64,000 nt of DNA from Allomuricauda sp. M10 (lineage in GTDB: Bacteria > Bacteroidota > Bacteroidia > Flavobacteriales > Flavobacteriaceae). The stretch covers positions 434,001 to 498,000 of the forward strand of contig NZ_JAJGBN010000001.1 in assembly GCF_020782875.1 (NCBI RefSeq), in the 5' to 3' direction. The notes beneath the pieces are model-generated. The model was not told the DNA's origin and searched no databases. It saw nothing but the letters and a program-made list of their open reading frames with translations. Position 1 is the first letter of the stretch. Each line of letters starts with the position of its first letter. Shown here piece after piece: positions 25,963 to 35,175 of this stretch. Made by a program: the position numbers and the translations under genes.

Positions 25963-28080
25963 TTATAGTTCTGATTTTTTCATCAAACTTATAGCAAAAC
26001 CACCTCCTTCGGCCAAGTGTACGGATAGGTTGGATCCTTTATTCACTTCAATTTTTTCTATGGAAATGGCCGTAGGGTTGTCTTTGTAATGGGCACCCTC
26101 GGCATCTTTGTAAATAATGGCGTCATATGTTATTCCATCATCCAAAAAATCAAAATTGATTACGAGGTCTCGCGCCTGTTCGTCCGTAATTCCACCCACG
26201 AACCAGTTGCCTGTTTCCCTTTCCTTTCGAGCGATGGTCACAAAATCGCCTACCTCACCATTCAATACCACAGTTTCATCCCAATCCACACCTACATCCC
26301 GGATAAACTGGAAGGCAGGTTGGCCTTCATAATTTTCAGGTAGATCACAAGCCATTTGAATGGGGCTGTAAATGACCACATACAATGCCAATTGCTGTGC
26401 CAAGGTAGTATTGATCTGGTTGTTGGGTTTGGTGGGCAACGCAATATCAAACACACCAGGTGTGAAATCTATTGGGCCAGCCAACATTCTTGTAAAAGCA
26501 ACAATAGGCAAGTGTTCCGGGGGATTTCCACCATCCGATGCCCAAGCATTGAATTCTTGTCCACGAAGTCCTTCCCGTGCAATCACGTTAGGGTAGGTAC
26601 GTCGGAGGCCAGTTGCCTTGATGGGTTCGTGGGCATTTACGGCCACTTGGTACTTGGCTCCCATTTCCACTACTTTTCTGTAGTGGTTCACCATCCATTG
26701 TCCATGGTGATATTCGCCTTTCGGAATAATTTTACCCACATACCCAGTTTTTACGGAGTGGATACCCAATTTGTGCATGAGTTGGTAGGCTGTGTCCAAT
26801 TGTTGTTCATATGTGCGCGGGGCTGCGGAAGTTTCGTGGTGCATGATCAGTTCCACTCCCTTTTCCTTTCCGTAGCGGGTCACTTCCTCTAGGTCATAAT
26901 CGGGGTAGGGGGTGATGAAATCAAAGACGCCCTCGCGGTCTTCAAAGCCGATCCAATGTTCCCAACCAGTGTTCCAGCCTTCTACCAAAACACCTGTAAT
27001 GTTGTTTTTGGCAGCAAAGTCGATATAATGTTTAGTGTTTTCCGTTGTGGCTCCATGTTTTCCATGTGGTTTGGCATCGGTGGTAAAGGAATTCATGTCC
27101 TGCGAAGCGGCATAATCCCATGTGGATTTGCCAATGTGCATCTCCCACCAAATGCCTACATATTTTTTCGGTTTGAACCAGCTTACGTCTCCAATCTTAT
27201 TGGGTTCGTTCAAATTGACGATGAGTTTTGAATCGATAAGCTCCGTGGCCTTGTCCGCGATTTGAATGGTCCGCCATGGAGTTTTAAAGGGGAGGGCACG
27301 TTTCACCTTGTAACCCAATCGGTCAGAACCCACCAATTCGCTGGTCAATTCAAGGGTTTCAGTATCCACTTTTAACGTCATGCCTGCATAATCGGTGAGG
27401 TTGGCCTCATGGAAACTAAGGTGCAACCCAGAATCTGAACGCATGGTCACCGGGGTGTTCACGGCATTTTCAGGAATGTTGCTCTGGGCCAAATCGGCAT
27501 TGTTCCTTTTGGCAATGGCATCCACTTCAGAAACTTTGGAGGTATTGTACAGGTGCTCATAAATATCCCAATCCCCCGGAATCCAAAATGTGGTGTAGTC
27601 CTTCGTCAGTTGAAAAGTGGTATTTTCATCCATGATGATGATGCTATCGATGCCTTGTTGGGGCAAAAACTCGTATCGAAAACCGATGCCATCATCATAG
27701 GCCCTAAAATACACATTGATCTTTCGGTTGGGTGCCTGGGTCTCTTCCAGTTCCACCTTCAGTTCGTTGTAATGGTTCACCACATTTTTTTGTTCGCCCC
27801 AGGGCATTTCCCAGGTTTCGTTCACCGTGTTGGTGGAGTTTCCAATGATTTTGAGGTGGTCTTTGAGCGAAGCTTGGTCTTTAAAATCAAATCCCATGGT
27901 AGAGGTGTCGATTACCATCTTTTCGCCATGGTTTACCCAATATTGAGGTGTTCCATCTGCAGAAAGTTGAAACTGGATGGAATTCTTCCCACTGGGGGAT
28001 GATACTAATAAGGCTGTTTGTTTTTCAGTACAGGAAATCAGTGTCCCGACCAAAAAAAGGAGGGTCAATAGTTTGTTCAT
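25963..28080 (-). CDS. glycoside hydrolase family 97 (SusB-like alpha-glucosidase)
   Basis: 705 residues from the ATG at 28080, which gives a lipoprotein signal (LLFLVGTLISC). The order is N-terminal beta-sandwich, TIM barrel, C-terminal beta domain. Three glutamates in HHETSAAP, VNAHEPIK and AREGLRGQE are spaced 69, 18 and 6 residues apart, matching the published SusB positions Glu439, Glu508, Glu526 and Glu532 (general base, base, calcium ligand, general acid). That predicts the inverting SusB-type mechanism rather than the retaining type. No other starch-utilisation genes are adjacent, so the substrate is open. It is a lone gene downstream of purA. Confidence 0.88.
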   Translation of the reverse strand: MNKLLTLLFLVGTLISCTEKQTALLVSSPSGKNSIQFQLSADGTPQYWVNHGEKMVIDTSTMGFDFKDQASLKDHLKIIGNSTNTVNETWEMPWGEQKNVVNHYNELKVELEETQAPNRKINVYFRAYDDGIGFRYEFLPQQGIDSIIIMDENTTFQLTKDYTTFWIPGDWDIYEHLYNTSKVSEVDAIAKRNNADLAQSNIPENAVNTPVTMRSDSGLHLSFHEANLTDYAGMTLKVDTETLELTSELVGSDRLGYKVKRALPFKTPWRTIQIADKATELIDSKLIVNLNEPNKIGDVSWFKPKKYVGIWWEMHIGKSTWDYAASQDMNSFTTDAKPHGKHGATTENTKHYIDFAAKNNITGVLVEGWNTGWEHWIGFEDREGVFDFITPYPDYDLEEVTRYGKEKGVELIMHHETSAAPRTYEQQLDTAYQLMHKLGIHSVKTGYVGKIIPKGEYHHGQWMVNHYRKVVEMGAKYQVAVNAHEPIKATGLRRTYPNVIAREGLRGQEFNAWASDGGNPPEHLPIVAFTRMLAGPIDFTPGVFDIALPTKPNNQINTTLAQQLALYVVIYSPIQMACDLPENYEGQPAFQFIRDVGVDWDETVVLNGEVGDFVTIARKERETGNWFVGGITDEQARDLVINFDFLDDGITYDAIIYKDAEGAHYKDNPTAISIEKIEVNKGSNLSVHLAEGGGFAISLMKKSEL

Positions 28081-28189
28081 TTCAGTAGCTTTTGGACAAA
28101 TTCTTATGTGTGGAACAGTTAGAAACAAGCCGAACTCCTTTGCAGGAAATTATCCTTAAAGTTACTAAAAATGCGCTAAAAACCGAAGC

Positions 28190-29458
28190 TTACCTGTGGA
28201 TAGTTTGGGTTCTGTCGGGACCTACGGATACTATTTTGATCGGCACTTGCAACTGCTCTTCCAAAAACGCAATGTAATCGTTCAACGTAGCGGGAAGGTC
28301 TGTTGAGGAAGACATTTTGGTAAGGTCCTGTGCCCATCCTTTCATTTCAGTATAGACAGGTGTAACATATTCACTTTCAATACTGTATGGTAAATGTTGT
28401 ATTTTTTTGCCTTTGTAGTCATAAGCAGTACAGACCTTGATGGTCTTGAATCCACTCAAAACGTCAGCTTTCATCATCATCAACTCGGTGACACCATTGA
28501 TCTGTACGGCATATTTAAGGGCAACAAGGTCTAACCAGCCACAACGTCTGGGTCTTCCGGTTGTTGCACCAAATTCGTTTCCTACGCGACCCATGGTAGC
28601 GCCATCCTCATCAAAAAGCTCGGTAGGGAAGGGACCGCTGCCTACACGCGTGGTGTACGCCTTGAAAATGCCAATAACGCGGTCAATGCTGTTTGGAGCC
28701 ACACCCAAACCGGTACAGGCACCGGCCGCAGTGGTGTTGGATGAAGTTACATAGGGATACGTTCCAAAATCGATATCCAACAAGGAACCCTGAGCTCCTT
28801 CGGCGAGAATTTTTTTGCCTTCGGCCTGGGCCTTGAAGATATATTCCTCACTATCGATAAAGGTCAATTTTTTCAATGCTTCCACACCTACGCAGAATTC
28901 TGCTTCCAATTCGGCAAGGTTGTATTCAATTTCGGCATTATAGAAGTCGATCATAGCCTCGTGCTTATCTGCCAAGGCTCTGTATTTGGTCTTCCAATCG
29001 TCAAATTCAAGATCCCCAACACGCATTCCATTTCGGCCGGTTTTGTCCATATACGTCGGCCCGATACCTTTTAACGTGGAACCGATCTTGGCTTTTCCTT
29101 TGGAAGCTTCCGAAGCGGCATCCAATAATCGGTGGGTTGGCAAGATCAAATGGGCCTTTCGGGAAATAAGGAGTTTGGATACAAAATCGATATTGAACTT
29201 ACCGAGGTTGTCCAATTCCCTTTTAAAGATGACGGGGTCGATCACCACACCGTTCCCAACAATATTGATGGCATTTTTATGGAATATTCCAGACGGAATA
29301 GTGTGCAGTACATGTTTTATACCATCAAATTCCAAGGTGTGACCAGCATTTGGACCTCCTTGAAACCTGGCGATGATATCGTATTCCTTGGTCAGTACAT
29401 CAACAATTTTTCCTTTTCCTTCGTCTCCCCATTGGAGTCCAAGCAATAAATCTACCAT
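28190..29458 (-). CDS. purA: adenylosuccinate synthase
   Basis: Joins IMP and aspartate with GTP to give adenylosuccinate, the first committed step to AMP. All signatures are present: GLQWGDEGKGKIVD at the N-terminus, GPNAGHT, GIGPTYMDKTGRNG and the C-terminal SVGPDRTQT. Length 422 is normal. It lies 12 bases downstream of the Fur-family gene, with relA/spoT further upstream, an arrangement that could link purine and ppGpp control. Confidence 0.97.
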   Translation of the reverse strand: MVDLLLGLQWGDEGKGKIVDVLTKEYDIIARFQGGPNAGHTLEFDGIKHVLHTIPSGIFHKNAINIVGNGVVIDPVIFKRELDNLGKFNIDFVSKLLISRKAHLILPTHRLLDAASEASKGKAKIGSTLKGIGPTYMDKTGRNGMRVGDLEFDDWKTKYRALADKHEAMIDFYNAEIEYNLAELEAEFCVGVEALKKLTFIDSEEYIFKAQAEGKKILAEGAQGSLLDIDFGTYPYVTSSNTTAAGACTGLGVAPNSIDRVIGIFKAYTTRVGSGPFPTELFDEDGATMGRVGNEFGATTGRPRRCGWLDLVALKYAVQINGVTELMMMKADVLSGFKTIKVCTAYDYKGKKIQHLPYSIESEYVTPVYTEMKGWAQDLTKMSSSTDLPATLNDYIAFLEEQLQVPIKIVSVGPDRTQTIHR

Positions 29459-29470
29459 GTAAAATGTGGG

Positions 29471-29929
29471 TTATTCGGTTAGGTTTTCTTCTTTTTTGTT
29501 ACGGGTTCCGTAGAAATATAAAGAATGGTTATTGATCTTGATGTCAAAAACCTCTTCGATTGTTTTTTTAATGGATTGGATGCGTGGATCGCAAAATTCA
29601 ACCACTTCGCCGGTGTCGGTCAAGATCACGTGATCATGTTGACGGTCGAAATAGGATTTCTCGTATTGGGCCTGATTTTTACCAAACTGGTGCTTGCGGA
29701 CCAATTTGCATTCCAACAACAATTCAATGGTATTGTATAGTGTTGCACGACTAACCCTGTAGTTCTTGGTCTTCATTTTGATGTAGAGGGATTCCACATC
29801 AAAATGGTCGTCACTTTCGTAAATTTCCTGTAGTATGGCGTAGCGTTCAGGAGTCTTGCGGTGTCCCTTTTCCTCAAGGAATGCGGTGAACACATTTTTT
29901 ACAATTTCCTGATTTTTGTTGTTATTCAT
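29471..29929 (-). CDS. Fur-family transcriptional regulator
   Basis: 152 residues. The N-terminal winged helix is present ([31 protein letters not shown]) and is followed by the Fur-type metal-binding hinge ([22 protein letters not shown]). Canonical Fur has a CxxC zinc site in this hinge; here the positions read T-x-T, so that structural site is missing. The conserved HxH and the Glu of EVVEF remain, leaving a possible regulatory metal site. Its metal and targets cannot be told from sequence. A -7-like TACCTTTG lies on the minus strand at 29953-29960. Confidence 0.88.
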   Translation of the reverse strand: MNNNKNQEIVKNVFTAFLEEKGHRKTPERYAILQEIYESDDHFDVESLYIKMKTKNYRVSRATLYNTIELLLECKLVRKHQFGKNQAQYEKSYFDRQHDHVILTDTGEVVEFCDPRIQSIKKTIEEVFDIKINNHSLYFYGTRNKKEENLTE

Positions 29930-29952
29930 GGCTTTCTACCTAAGCTAATGTA

Positions 29953-29960
29953 CAAAGGTA
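29953..29960 (-). promoter_or_regulatory. candidate -7 box for the Fur-purA unit
   Basis: The minus strand reads TACCTTTG, an exact match to TAnnTTTG, 24 bases upstream of the regulator's ATG and just after the relA/spoT stop. I see no clear TTG at the -33 spacing, so it is a partial match. Confidence 0.45.
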
Positions 29961-29970
29961 CAGCTAAAAA

Positions 29971-32175
29971 TTAAATTCTGGACACTTTGTCGATCCCTTC
30001 AACCTGCTTTAAATTGTCAATAAGTTTTTTCAGGATGGTGTTGTTTTTTACCACCAAGGTAATTTTCCCTTTAAACGTGCCACCATCGGCAGAAAAATTC
30101 AGGTTTCGCATGTTCACGTGCATGTTTTCCGAGATGATCTTGGTAATGTCTTTCACCAGGCCTAGGTTGTCGATACCTGTAATTTCAATATCCACGGAGA
30201 ATTCTTCCTGGGTGGAATCTATCCATTTGGCACTGATGATGCGGTAGGCGTAATTGGATTGCAACGCAATGGCATTGGGGCAGTTCTTTTTATGCACTTT
30301 GATACCATCGTTCACACTCACAAAACCAAATACATCATCACCTGGGATTGGGTTGCAACATTGTGATAATTTATAGTTGAGACGCTCTTCTTCCTTGCCG
30401 AAAACGAGCATGTCGTATTTGACGGTGATTTCGTCCTTGTCTATGTCCTTGGGAACTGGGGTCTTACGAATCTTGTTCTTGAAGAAATTGATAAAGGAAT
30501 TATGGTACGATGAGGCAAAATCCTTCAACTTTTCATTGTCTATAACCCCAATGCCAACCCTATAGAATAGATCTAAACTAGTTTTCAACTTGAAAAAGTT
30601 CACCAACTTGTTTACGGTATCCTCGTTAAGCTGAATTTTTTGGGATTTCAACTTTCTGCGAAGGATTTCCTTGCCTTCTTCGGCTACTTCCTTCTTCTCC
30701 TCCATCAATGAGGATTTGATCTTGGCACGGGCCCTTGCCGTATTGGCGTAATCCAACCAACTTTGACTAGGTTTTGCCGTTTCCGAAGTCATGATCTCTA
30801 CCTGATCGCCACTGCGCAATTGTGTGCCCAACGGAACCAACTTTCCATTAACCTTGGCCCCACGGGTTTTCATGCCTACCTCGGTATGGATGTTGAATGC
30901 AAAATCCAGCGCGGTGGCACCTTTGGGCATGGATTTTAAATCTCCCTTAGGCGTAAACACAAAGATTTCCTTGGCGTAGAGGTTCAGTTTAAATTCCTCC
31001 ACAAAATCAACGGCATTACCATTGGCACTTTCAAGGGCTTCCTGTAATTTGTTCAACCATTCCTCAATACCCTGTTCTTTTTGGTCTCCGTGTTTGTATT
31101 TAAAGTGGGCGGCATACCCCTTTTCCGCAATTTCATGCATCCGTTCGCTTCGAATCTGTACTTCTACCCATTTTCCTTTCGGGCCCATAACGGTAATGTG
31201 AAGGGCTTCATATCCAGTAGATTTTGGAGAGGTAATCCAATCGCGTAATCTGACCGGATTAGGAGTGAAGTGGTCCGTTACAATGGAATAGATTTTCCAG
31301 GCCAGGAACTTTTCGTTCTTTCTGTCGGATTTGTAAATGATTCGGATGGCGAACTTGTCATACACCTCATCAAAAGAAACATTTTGGGCCTTCATCTTTC
31401 TTCGGATGGAGAAGATGGACTTCATTCGGCCCTTGATGTAATAATTGAGGCCTTCCTTGTCCAATGAGTTACGGATCACATCGGAAAAAGCCTCAATGTA
31501 GGCTAAGTTCTCCTCCTCCGTATCCTCAATTTTGGCGCGAATGTCATTGTAAACGTCTGGCTCGGTGTATTTTAAAGCAAGGTCCTCAAGATGAGTCTTG
31601 ATATTGTAAAGCCCTATCCTATGCGCCAACGGGGCATAGATATATAGTGTTTCAGATGCAATTTTTACCTGTTTATGCTCTGGCATGGAATCCATGGTGA
31701 GCATGTTGTGGTAGCGATCTGCAATTTTGATGATGATCACCCGTACATCATCATGGAGCGTCAACAGCATTTTTCTGAAATTCTCAGCCTGTTGACTGAT
31801 GTCCATGTCCTTTTTAAGGTGGGCAATCTTGGTGAGTCCGTCCACAATCTTCGCCACGGTTTCCCCGAACATCCGTTCAATATCGGCAAGGGTGTAAGGG
31901 GTATCCTCGACTACATCATGCAAGAGCGCGGCTGCAATGGAAACAGCATCCAATCCAATTTTAGAGGCAACGATCTTGGCTACTGCAATGGGGTGAAAAA
32001 TATAAGCTTCGCCAGATTTTCGCCGTTGATCTTTATGGGCATCTACCGCTACATCAAAAGCAGAGCGTATCAACTTCTTGTCCTCATCGGTCAAGGTTTG
32101 ATAGCTGATGCGAAGCAATTCCTTGTATTGCTTGGCAATCTCCTTGTTTTCTTTTTCAATAGCAGCGGCTGTCAT
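29971..32175 (-). CDS. relA: bifunctional (p)ppGpp synthetase/hydrolase RelA/SpoT
   Basis: 734 residues with the Rel order: HD hydrolase domain (LLHDVVEDTPYTLADIE), synthetase domain (RLRDWITSPKSTGYEALHITVMGPKGKWVEVQIRSERM), TGS domain (VFTPKGDLKSMPKGATALDFAFNIH), a helical/zinc-finger-like region with CCNPIPGDDVFG, and a C-terminal ACT domain. The HDxxED site is intact, so it should both make and destroy the alarmone and be the main stringent regulator. A weak promoter candidate, TTG-N20-TAATTTTA on the minus strand, precedes it. Confidence 0.96.
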   Translation of the reverse strand: MTAAAIEKENKEIAKQYKELLRISYQTLTDEDKKLIRSAFDVAVDAHKDQRRKSGEAYIFHPIAVAKIVASKIGLDAVSIAAALLHDVVEDTPYTLADIERMFGETVAKIVDGLTKIAHLKKDMDISQQAENFRKMLLTLHDDVRVIIIKIADRYHNMLTMDSMPEHKQVKIASETLYIYAPLAHRIGLYNIKTHLEDLALKYTEPDVYNDIRAKIEDTEEENLAYIEAFSDVIRNSLDKEGLNYYIKGRMKSIFSIRRKMKAQNVSFDEVYDKFAIRIIYKSDRKNEKFLAWKIYSIVTDHFTPNPVRLRDWITSPKSTGYEALHITVMGPKGKWVEVQIRSERMHEIAEKGYAAHFKYKHGDQKEQGIEEWLNKLQEALESANGNAVDFVEEFKLNLYAKEIFVFTPKGDLKSMPKGATALDFAFNIHTEVGMKTRGAKVNGKLVPLGTQLRSGDQVEIMTSETAKPSQSWLDYANTARARAKIKSSLMEEKKEVAEEGKEILRRKLKSQKIQLNEDTVNKLVNFFKLKTSLDLFYRVGIGVIDNEKLKDFASSYHNSFINFFKNKIRKTPVPKDIDKDEITVKYDMLVFGKEEERLNYKLSQCCNPIPGDDVFGFVSVNDGIKVHKKNCPNAIALQSNYAYRIISAKWIDSTQEEFSVDIEITGIDNLGLVKDITKIISENMHVNMRNLNFSADGGTFKGKITLVVKNNTILKKLIDNLKQVEGIDKVSRI

Positions 32176-32219
32176 AGTATACTAAAATTACTACAAACTT
32201 ATTATGTGGGCAACAAAAT

Positions 32220-33452
32220 CTAGGCCTTTAGGTTTCGGATGCGTTCCACCAAAGGTGGATGGGAATAGTGCACGAAAACGTAAGCAGGGTGGGGGGTGAG
32301 GTTGCTCAAGCTGTTCTTGGACAACTTTTTCAAAGAAGTGACCAATGGAGTGGCGGCAAAGGTGTTCTTGGCATAATCATCAGCCTGAAACTCGAATTTT
32401 CTAGAGAGATAATTCATGGCCAAACCTGTGATTTCAGAAATAGGACTGTATAACAAGGCAAAGCCGACCAAGGCAGCGTGAAAACTGGGCGTGCTTACGC
32501 CGATGGCCAAAGATATTTCCGGATGGTTGATGAACAGTGATAAAATATACAGGGTAAATCCGGTGACCGCCAAAGACAAAACCAAATTGAAAATGATGTG
32601 ATTCCGCTTGTAATGACCGACCTCGTGCGCCAAAACGGCCACAATTTCCTCTTCATCCAGGTCATGGATCAAGGTATCAAAAAGCGTAATCCGTTTTTCT
32701 TTACCAAATCCGGAAAAGTAGGCATTGGCCTTGGTGGAGCGTTTGGAGCCATCGATTACAAAAATGTTCTTGAGCTCAAATCCCACTTTTTGGGCATACC
32801 CTTCTATGGCATTTTTTAAGGTTCCATCCTTGAGTGGCGTCTGTTTATTGAACATGGGCACAATCAATCGACTGTAGAATAAATTGATGAACAAAATAAC
32901 CACGCTGACCATGATCCAGGTGTAAATCCAAAATTTGGGACCGGTCCATTGATAAAACCAAATAAATAGTGATAAAATTCCTCCTCCCAAAATAGCCGTC
33001 AAGATGCCGCCCTTGATCTTATCTAAAAAGAACAATTTTTTGGTGGTCTTGTTGAAGCCGTATTTTTCTTCGATCACAAAAGTGCGGTAATAGGAAAACG
33101 GTAAGCCCAAAACGGCACTTCCAAAAGTGATCAACCCGAAGAATAGCAATGCCATGGGAATCGTATTCTTGCTAATTGACCACGTTAATTGGTCTATCCA
33201 TTCAAATCCCCCGAACCATAAAAAGCAAAGGGTCAGCACCAAGGAAAATCCATCGGAGAGCAAACCGAAGCGGTAATTGGCCTGTTTGTACTCCTGCGAT
33301 TTTTGGTATTCCTTTTCGTCAAAAACATCCGATAATTCAGGAGGTAAAGTGGATTTGAACCGTTGCGCATTGAGGTATTCCAACAATTGGTGGGCCAAAT
33401 ATTGGACAACAAGGATTATGAGAATTACATAAAAGAGTAATGTTTTTTCCAT
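32220..33452 (-). CDS. M48 family metallopeptidase (Ste24/CAAX-protease-like)
   Basis: 410 residues with about seven membrane segments and the zinc site HEVGHYKRNH (VLAHEVGHYKRNH), plus the downstream glutamate in KFEFQADDYAK. It resembles Ste24/HtpX proteases, which in bacteria remove misfolded membrane proteins or process peptides. The loop before the active site has the SKRSTKANAYFSGFGKEKRI motif of the Ste24 group. It lies 44 bases downstream of relA/spoT reading away from it, probably with its own promoter or from the preceding methyltransferase gene (gap 3 bases). Confidence 0.93.
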   Translation of the reverse strand: MEKTLLFYVILIILVVQYLAHQLLEYLNAQRFKSTLPPELSDVFDEKEYQKSQEYKQANYRFGLLSDGFSLVLTLCFLWFGGFEWIDQLTWSISKNTIPMALLFFGLITFGSAVLGLPFSYYRTFVIEEKYGFNKTTKKLFFLDKIKGGILTAILGGGILSLFIWFYQWTGPKFWIYTWIMVSVVILFINLFYSRLIVPMFNKQTPLKDGTLKNAIEGYAQKVGFELKNIFVIDGSKRSTKANAYFSGFGKEKRITLFDTLIHDLDEEEIVAVLAHEVGHYKRNHIIFNLVLSLAVTGFTLYILSLFINHPEISLAIGVSTPSFHAALVGFALLYSPISEITGLAMNYLSRKFEFQADDYAKNTFAATPLVTSLKKLSKNSLSNLTPHPAYVFVHYSHPPLVERIRNLKA

Positions 33453-33455
33453 AGG

Positions 33456-34256
33456 CTAAAATCCGCGTTGTCGCTTCGCTTCAAAGATAAGTATTGCCGC
33501 TGATACCGAAACGTTCATGGAATCGATTTCACCTTGCATCGGGATAATGATATTTTGGTTGGAATTTTGGAGCCAATCCTGCGTTAATCCTGTGGCTTCG
33601 GTACCCATCACCAAGGCAGATGCACCCGTAAAATCGCAATCCACATAATTTACGGAGGCGGTCAAGGCCGCACAGTATATCTTAATTTGGTTATTTTGAA
33701 GGAACTGGATTATTTCTTCTGTGGAACCCATCCCAACTTGATTGGTGAATACACAGCCCACACTGGAGCGGATTATGTTTGGGTTATAAAGGTCCGATTT
33801 AGGGTTCGCGATCAAAACAGCATCTACAGCCGCTGCATCCGCAGTTCGGAGTAATGCTCCAATATTGCCCGGTTTTTCTGGAGCTTCGGCTACAAGAACC
33901 AAAGGTTGTTCATTTTTAAATTGAATGTTTTCCAGAACGTGCTCCTTGGCTTTTAGGATGCCCAGAACACCTTCTGTGGTACCCCGGTGTGCCAATTTTT
34001 CATAAACGGGTCGGGTAATCTGGATGATTTCAGGTTTGGAATTTCCGAGGACCTGCTTCAAGTGTTGTTCGGACCAGATTTCAGGGCAGTACAAAAATGT
34101 AGAAAGGGTATAGCCTCCTTTTTGGGCTAGTTCCAACTCGCGCTGTCCCTCCACCACAAAAAGCCCGCTCTTTTTCCTTTCACGGGATTTTTCCTTAAGT
34201 AGCAGTATTTGTTTTACCAATGGATTATGGACACTGCTGATCGATTTGGCTTCCAT
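33456..34256 (-). CDS. TrmH/SpoU family RNA methyltransferase
   Basis: 267 residues from the ATG at 34256; the open frame extends 26 codons upstream without a family signature and is discarded. The N-terminal substrate-binding domain precedes the knotted SpoU catalytic core: NIGALLRTADAAAVDAV, then VMGTEATGLTQDWL and IPMQGEIDSMNVSVSAAILIFEAKRQR. These enzymes make 2'-O-methyl ribose in tRNA or rRNA. It diverges from the DUF6503 lipoprotein gene by 69 bases. The RNA target is not readable from sequence. Confidence 0.93.
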   Translation of the reverse strand: MEAKSISSVHNPLVKQILLLKEKSRERKKSGLFVVEGQRELELAQKGGYTLSTFLYCPEIWSEQHLKQVLGNSKPEIIQITRPVYEKLAHRGTTEGVLGILKAKEHVLENIQFKNEQPLVLVAEAPEKPGNIGALLRTADAAAVDAVLIANPKSDLYNPNIIRSSVGCVFTNQVGMGSTEEIIQFLQNNQIKIYCAALTASVNYVDCDFTGASALVMGTEATGLTQDWLQNSNQNIIIPMQGEIDSMNVSVSAAILIFEAKRQRGF

Positions 34257-34325
34257 CACGGAGTAAAAATAGCATTTCTTGTAATCTAAAAAAGCTGTTT
34301 TCGACCAATTGTCAAAATATAATCC

Positions 34326-35129
34326 ATGAAACAAACAACCATCCTATTGAGCTTTTTGGCATTTGTAGCCTGTAAACCTTCCCCGAAAAAAGAACAAGTT
34401 GAAGTGCCACAACCTGTTGAAGAAGTCACTAACAAAACCAATTATCCAGAAAATTTGACCAAAGTTTTTGAAGCCCATGGCGGATTGGAACTTTGGAAAT
34501 CCATGCGTACCCTCTCTTTTGTACTACCCAACCCCGATGCCCCTGAAACACATACAGTAGACCTTTGGTCAAGGAAGGACAGAGTGGATACGGAAAAGTA
34601 TTCCATGGGGTTTGATGGAGAAAAAGCTTGGCTCTCCGATCCCGATAAAAACTACAAAGGGGATGCCGCCTTTTACCATAATCTCATGTTCTATTTTTAT
34701 GGAATGCCCTTCGTTTTGGCCGATGAAGGTATTGTTTATGGCCATGCGGAAGATTTGGTTTTTGAAGGAAAACATTATCCTGGAATTAAAATATCCTATA
34801 ATGTTGGTGTGGGAGCTTCTTCCAAAGATGAATACTTTATCCACTATGATCCGGAAACACATCAAATGGCTTGGTTGGGTTATACCGTGACTTATAGGAC
34901 TGGAGAGAGTTCCGATAATTTTAGGTGGATCCATTATGGGGATTGGCAATCCTTAAATGGCGTATTGCTCCCGAAAGCCATTACGTGGCACAATTACGAA
35001 GGAAGGAACATTCTTGATGCCCGAAATACCGTGACTTTTGATGAAGCCTTTTTGAGCAATGAACCCAAACCTTATAGTTTTTATGAAAAACCGGAAGACG
35101 GGGAATTTGTCGAAATCAAAAAGAGTTAA
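34326..35129 (+). CDS. DUF6503-type lipoprotein
   Basis: 267 residues with a lipoprotein signal (LLSFLAFVACKPS; Cys16 as lipid attachment). The mature part holds EAHGGLELWKSMRTLSFVLP and later regions rich in beta strands (KAWLSDPDKNYKGDAAFYHN, SLNGVLLPKAITWHNYEGRN), a pattern I associate with the DUF6503 outer-surface lipoproteins of Bacteroidota. The function is unknown. A strong intrinsic terminator follows at 35134-35159. Confidence 0.75.
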   Translation: MKQTTILLSFLAFVACKPSPKKEQVEVPQPVEEVTNKTNYPENLTKVFEAHGGLELWKSMRTLSFVLPNPDAPETHTVDLWSRKDRVDTEKYSMGFDGEKAWLSDPDKNYKGDAAFYHNLMFYFYGMPFVLADEGIVYGHAEDLVFEGKHYPGIKISYNVGVGASSKDEYFIHYDPETHQMAWLGYTVTYRTGESSDNFRWIHYGDWQSLNGVLLPKAITWHNYEGRNILDARNTVTFDEAFLSNEPKPYSFYEKPEDGEFVEIKKS

Positions 35130-35133
35130 AAAA

Positions 35134-35159
35134 AAGCGGCGTTCATTTGAACGCCGCTT
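35134..35159. terminator. bidirectional intrinsic terminator
   Basis: AAGCGGCGTTCA (35134-35145) and TGAACGCCGCTT (35148-35159) form a perfect 12-pair stem with a two-base loop; a longer loop would open the top pairs. Runs of A precede it and a T-rich stretch follows (GCTTTTTC), so it can end transcripts from both sides: the DUF6503 gene from the left and the amidohydrolase from the right. Confidence 0.85.
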
Positions 35160-35175
35160 GCTTTTTCTGAGGAAA

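Noticed and set aside
29624..29635. GATCACGTGATC palindrome as a possible parS site
   Set aside because: It lacks the outer arms of the TGTTTCACGTGAAACA consensus and lies inside the Fur-family coding sequence.
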